Assembly: GCA_045591315.1 (NCBI GenBank) | Contig: JAZNSN010000027.1 | Coordinates: 1 to 25,322, forward strand | Source: HGM04593 sp045591315 | GTDB taxonomy: Bacteria; Bacteroidota; Bacteroidia; Bacteroidales; Bacteroidaceae | Direction: 5' to 3' | DNA: 25,322 nt | Shown: positions 22,880 to 25,322 of the stretch, piece after piece | Layout of the letters: every line of letters begins with the position of its first letter | Numbering within the stretch: position 1 is the stretch's first letter | Position numbers and translations under genes: made by a program | Notes under the pieces: generated by a model | What the model was told of the DNA's origin: nothing | Database searches by the model: none | The model's input: the letters and a program-made list of their open reading frames with translations, nothing else

Positions 22880-24902
22880 TGCCAAAACCGTAGCTTCGCA
22901 ATACATCATTAAGGGCACTCTGTGTCTCTTTCAAGTACTTGAAGTCTTCCATTGCTTCTTGCAATGCGGTGGGGTCGGCTGTTGTTGCCGGGTCTTTCAG
23001 TTTCTCCATAGTTTCTTTGAGCATTTCATCTACAATGCTCAGCTTGTATGCTATGGCAAGACGCGTGGTTTGCTCAAAAAGAACAGCCATCTCATTGCGT
23101 TCGTCACTCTTCTGCTCACTGAAGAATTTGCTGAGAAGGTATCTCTCACTGCATAATTCAGCCGTCAGGCGCGATATGTCGGAATCGGGGTGCGATATGA
23201 AATGCTTTTCGGGCTCGAAGGAGTGGTCGTTTGCATGTTCTGTCGCCTCTTCGAATACCTTTTTATATATAGGGTGAGTAAACTCTATTCCATCGTCCCT
23301 GAACGAGTAGTATAAGTGTGATATCACGCTTTCTGTGAATGAGGGAGTGTTGTTGGCACTGTTGCCGGGAACTTGCAGCAGCTTGTTGCCGTTCTTCAGC
23401 ATGAACTGTATGATAGCTTTTTCCTTATGGTATAGTGGTTTGTTGCTGTAGCTGTCTATAATGTTCTGCTGGAACTCGTCAACACTAGAGGCTTCTTCGG
23501 TTGCTGTCTGTCTGTTATCGTTCTCTTCTTTATTCTCGCTTCCAGAACGCTGTTTCTGCTGTTCCTCGGCGCGTTTCATACGAATCTTTGCAGTTTCCTT
23601 TACCAGTAACTGCTCGCTGACCTTGAGCATGTCGCTGCACTTCTTTATGTACTCGCTCCGGAGAATGTCATTCGGTACTACTGCAATGCTCTTTACCACA
23701 TCTCCTACAAGCCCTGCGCGCTTGATAGGGTCGTCGCCCACTTCGTCCATGAGCAGGTTGGTTTTGAAGCGTATGAAATCGACCTTGTTGCACTCTATGT
23801 ACTGTTCGACCTCTTCTGTCGAGTGGTTCTGTGCGTAGCTGTCCGGGTCCTCTCCTTCGGGAAGAAGCACTACATTTATGTTCATGCCTTCCTCCAGTAG
23901 CATGTCGATACCTCTTATCGAGGCTTTTATTCCGGCCTTGTCACCGTCGTATAAAAGTGTCACATTGTTGGTGAAGCGGTGTATGAGCCTTATCTGTCCT
24001 GTTGTGAGCGATGTTCCCGAAGATGCAACGACATTCTGTATCCCTGCCTGGTACATCGAAATGACATCCAGATAACCCTCTACCAATATGCACCGGTCTT
24101 TCTGCATTATTGCTTGTTTGGCAAAGTAAAGTCCGTAAAGATGGTCACTCTTGTGGTATATCTCGCTCTCCGGCGAATTTACATATTTTGCAGCTTTGGC
24201 ATTTGTTTGCAGAACGCGACCACCGAATGCAACCACCTTGCCCGAAATGGTATGTACCGGGAATATCACACGTCCCCAAAAGCGGTCCTGCAATCTACCG
24301 TCCTCTGTGCTGTAGCATACGCCGGTCTTGGCAATCAGCTCCGGGTTATATCCCGCAGCCGTTGCTGTCTTAGCAAGCGAATCGCGCCTTTCGGGCGAGT
24401 AACCCAGGCAGAACTTCTTTATTGTCTCGTCTCGCAGTCCGCGATGATGAAAGTAGTTAAGGCCTATGGCCTTTCCCTCTTCACTCCCGTGCAGGGTCTC
24501 AGTGAAGTACAGCAACGCATATTGGTTAATCACGAAAAGGCTCTCGCGTATGCTCTCTTCCCGTTTCTCCTCATCGGTGAGTTCTCTTTCCTTAATCTCT
24601 ATATGGTATTTCTTGGCAAGCCATCTCAGTGCGTCTGGGTAGCTCAGCTGTTCGTGCTCCATGATGAAGTGTACCGGGTTGCCGCCTTTCCCGCATCCGA
24701 AACATTTGCAGTAGTTCTTTGCAGGAGAGACTGTGAACGATGGGGTTTTCTCATTGTGAAAAGGACAAAGCCCAATTAGGTTTACACCTCGTTTCTTCAG
24801 TGTTACGAAGTCTCCAACCACTTCCTCTATTTTTGCACTGTCAAGGATTCGTTCAATGGTTTCTCTGTCTATTCTGTATTTGGAGTTGTCGTTATATGCC
24901 AT
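22860..24902 (-). CDS. dnaG: DNA primase
   Basis: 680 residues. It makes RNA primers for replication. The N-terminal CHC2 zinc finger has Cys46, His49 (CPFHNEKTPSF), Cys67 and Cys70 (CFGCGKGG). The primase core includes RFWGRVIFPV and GRVLQTNAKAAKYVNSPES. The Toprim motifs follow: VEGYLDV with Glu275, and LLYDGDKAG with Asp319 and Asp321. The C-terminal part (about 430-680) has a polar, low-complexity linker (EEQQKQRSGSENKEENDNRQ) and a helicase-interaction-like helical domain. The final residues NVALNV are encoded by one arm of the terminal hairpin. Expressed from its own promoter, divergent from the presumed rRNA operon. Confidence 0.97.
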   Translation of the reverse strand: MAYNDNSKYRIDRETIERILDSAKIEEVVGDFVTLKKRGVNLIGLCPFHNEKTPSFTVSPAKNYCKCFGCGKGGNPVHFIMEHEQLSYPDALRWLAKKYHIEIKERELTDEEKREESIRESLFVINQYALLYFTETLHGSEEGKAIGLNYFHHRGLRDETIKKFCLGYSPERRDSLAKTATAAGYNPELIAKTGVCYSTEDGRLQDRFWGRVIFPVHTISGKVVAFGGRVLQTNAKAAKYVNSPESEIYHKSDHLYGLYFAKQAIMQKDRCILVEGYLDVISMYQAGIQNVVASSGTSLTTGQIRLIHRFTNNVTLLYDGDKAGIKASIRGIDMLLEEGMNINVVLLPEGEDPDSYAQNHSTEEVEQYIECNKVDFIRFKTNLLMDEVGDDPIKRAGLVGDVVKSIAVVPNDILRSEYIKKCSDMLKVSEQLLVKETAKIRMKRAEEQQKQRSGSENKEENDNRQTATEEASSVDEFQQNIIDSYSNKPLYHKEKAIIQFMLKNGNKLLQVPGNSANNTPSFTESVISHLYYSFRDDGIEFTHPIYKKVFEEATEHANDHSFEPEKHFISHPDSDISRLTAELCSERYLLSKFFSEQKSDERNEMAVLFEQTTRLAIAYKLSIVDEMLKETMEKLKDPATTADPTALQEAMEDFKYLKETQSALNDVLRSYGFGNVALNV

Positions 24903-24925
24903 TCCTTATTTATATAATAATAATG

Positions 24926-24956
24926 TAAAGATACGGCAAACTTGCCGTTGTACAAA
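24926..24956 (-). promoter_or_regulatory. Promoter of dnaG
   Basis: Minus strand TTTG (24956-24953), a 19-bp spacer and TATCTTTA (24933-24926). The -7 box differs from consensus at its last base. It lies about 24 bp upstream of the ATG. Confidence 0.6.
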
Positions 24957-25186
24957 GCAAAACAGCCTACTTTTATAAACATAAGGAATTGTTTGCCTCT
25001 TTGTCAGCTTCATTAGTTTTGCACCCGGCCGCCCCCTCCCTTTTAAGCCTTTCCGCGTTTTTAGCCCTCTTGTCTTCTTTTTTCTTCAAAATATTTAATA
25101 AATGAGTAAAATTTATTAAAAATGATTGTGCTTTTCTCTTGCATGTGAAAAAACTTTTAAAATGTAGAAAATTTCTCCTCGAATAA
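24957..25186. other. Spacer between dnaG and the right-edge promoter, AT-rich upstream element
   Basis: No gene. The right half (about 25080-25186) is rich in A and T tracts, such as AAAATATTTAATAAATGAG, resembling an UP-element region in front of a strong promoter. A short GC-rich patch, CACCCGGCCGCCCCCTCCC, lies at 25022-25040. Confidence 0.5.
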
Positions 25187-25217
25187 TTTGTCAGCTCAAA
25201 AAAAAGCTCTACCTTTG
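25187..25217 (+). promoter_or_regulatory. Strong promoter, probably of an rRNA operon
   Basis: TTTG (25187-25190), a 19-bp spacer and TACCTTTG (25210-25217) form a consensus Bacteroidales promoter followed by CACTCGCTTTC, as commonly seen before 16S genes in this order. The A/T tracts upstream fit an UP element. Confidence 0.75.
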
Positions 25218-25322
25218 CACTCGCTTTCGGGAACGAACGCCACGGCGCAGTTCCTGGTCAAGCAGATGATCCTTGAAAACATTCCATACAGACAAGCAGT
25301 ACAACACCGGTGACTGATTTTT
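25218..25322 (+). ncRNA. Leader of a presumed rRNA operon (partial, runs off right edge)
   Basis: From about 25224 the transcript would carry a hairpin (GGAAC 25230-25234 with GTTCC 25250-25254, inner CGCC/GGCG) and then GATCCTTGAAAACATTCC and ACAGACAAGCAGTACAAC. These resemble, from memory, the 16S leader of Bacteroides rRNA operons. No coding frame with a convincing start is present. The 16S gene itself is not in the window. Confidence 0.6.

Noticed and set aside
22679..22912. 77-codon plus-strand frame with two similar protein segments
   Set aside because: The internal protein repeat is only the translation of the 44-bp DNA repeats, and the frame runs into the 3' end of dnaG.
23979..24779. 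266-codon plus-strand frame opposite dnaG
   Set aside because: Antisense to the conserved primase core; no promoter, signal or domain.

Overview
The window is from a member of the Bacteroidales (Bacteroides, Phocaeicola or Prevotella-like). The basis is the promoter grammar, with repeated TAnnTTTG -7 boxes and TTG about 20 bp upstream. Weak ribosome binding sites, families such as DUF3098, DUF1599, the BT_3928 family and DUF3244, and the uppP-truB-queA-folK gene order point the same way. No rRNA, tRNA, CRISPR array or intact insertion sequence lies inside the window.

Region 1 (1-10,930) is accessory, visibly AT-rich and concerned with the cell surface and signalling. From right to left it holds: (a) a membrane-spanning TPR regulator with a C-terminal HTH (9259-10932, +), divergent from a small secreted DUF3244-type protein (8611-9021, -); (b) a three-gene minus-strand operon with a soluble histidine kinase carrying a PocR-like Cys-rich sensor domain, a receiver-only response regulator, and a two-TM coiled-coil membrane protein (4354-8089); (c) a minus-strand operon with an exported transglutaminase/discoidin-like protein, an O-antigen-ligase-like membrane protein with TPRs, and the start of a lipoprotein that runs off the left edge (1-3712).

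The promoters of the three minus-strand units share one architecture. A direct repeat GTCCGA-N3-TGTC with 10-bp phase sits at exactly the same distance (33 bp) from the -7 box in all three. This predicts one regulon, whose most economical regulator is the TPR-HTH protein. It is the best candidate in the window for an undescribed system.

Region 2 (10,947-25,322) is core genome. A minus-strand operon runs methyltransferase-ftsX-DUF3098-uppP-truB-queA-folK. The small PspC protein gene (+) converges on miaB (-) at a bidirectional terminator. A plus-strand operon runs polyprenol-phosphate glycosyltransferase-DUF1599-BT_3928 family-tpiA-SPOR protein-folE. It converges on dnaG (-) across a repeat-rich spacer with two 44-bp direct repeats and several hairpins. 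Divergent from dnaG, the right edge carries a strong Bacteroidales promoter and a leader typical of a ribosomal RNA operon; the 16S gene itself would start outside the window.

All homology statements come from recognising motifs by eye; no database search was run.
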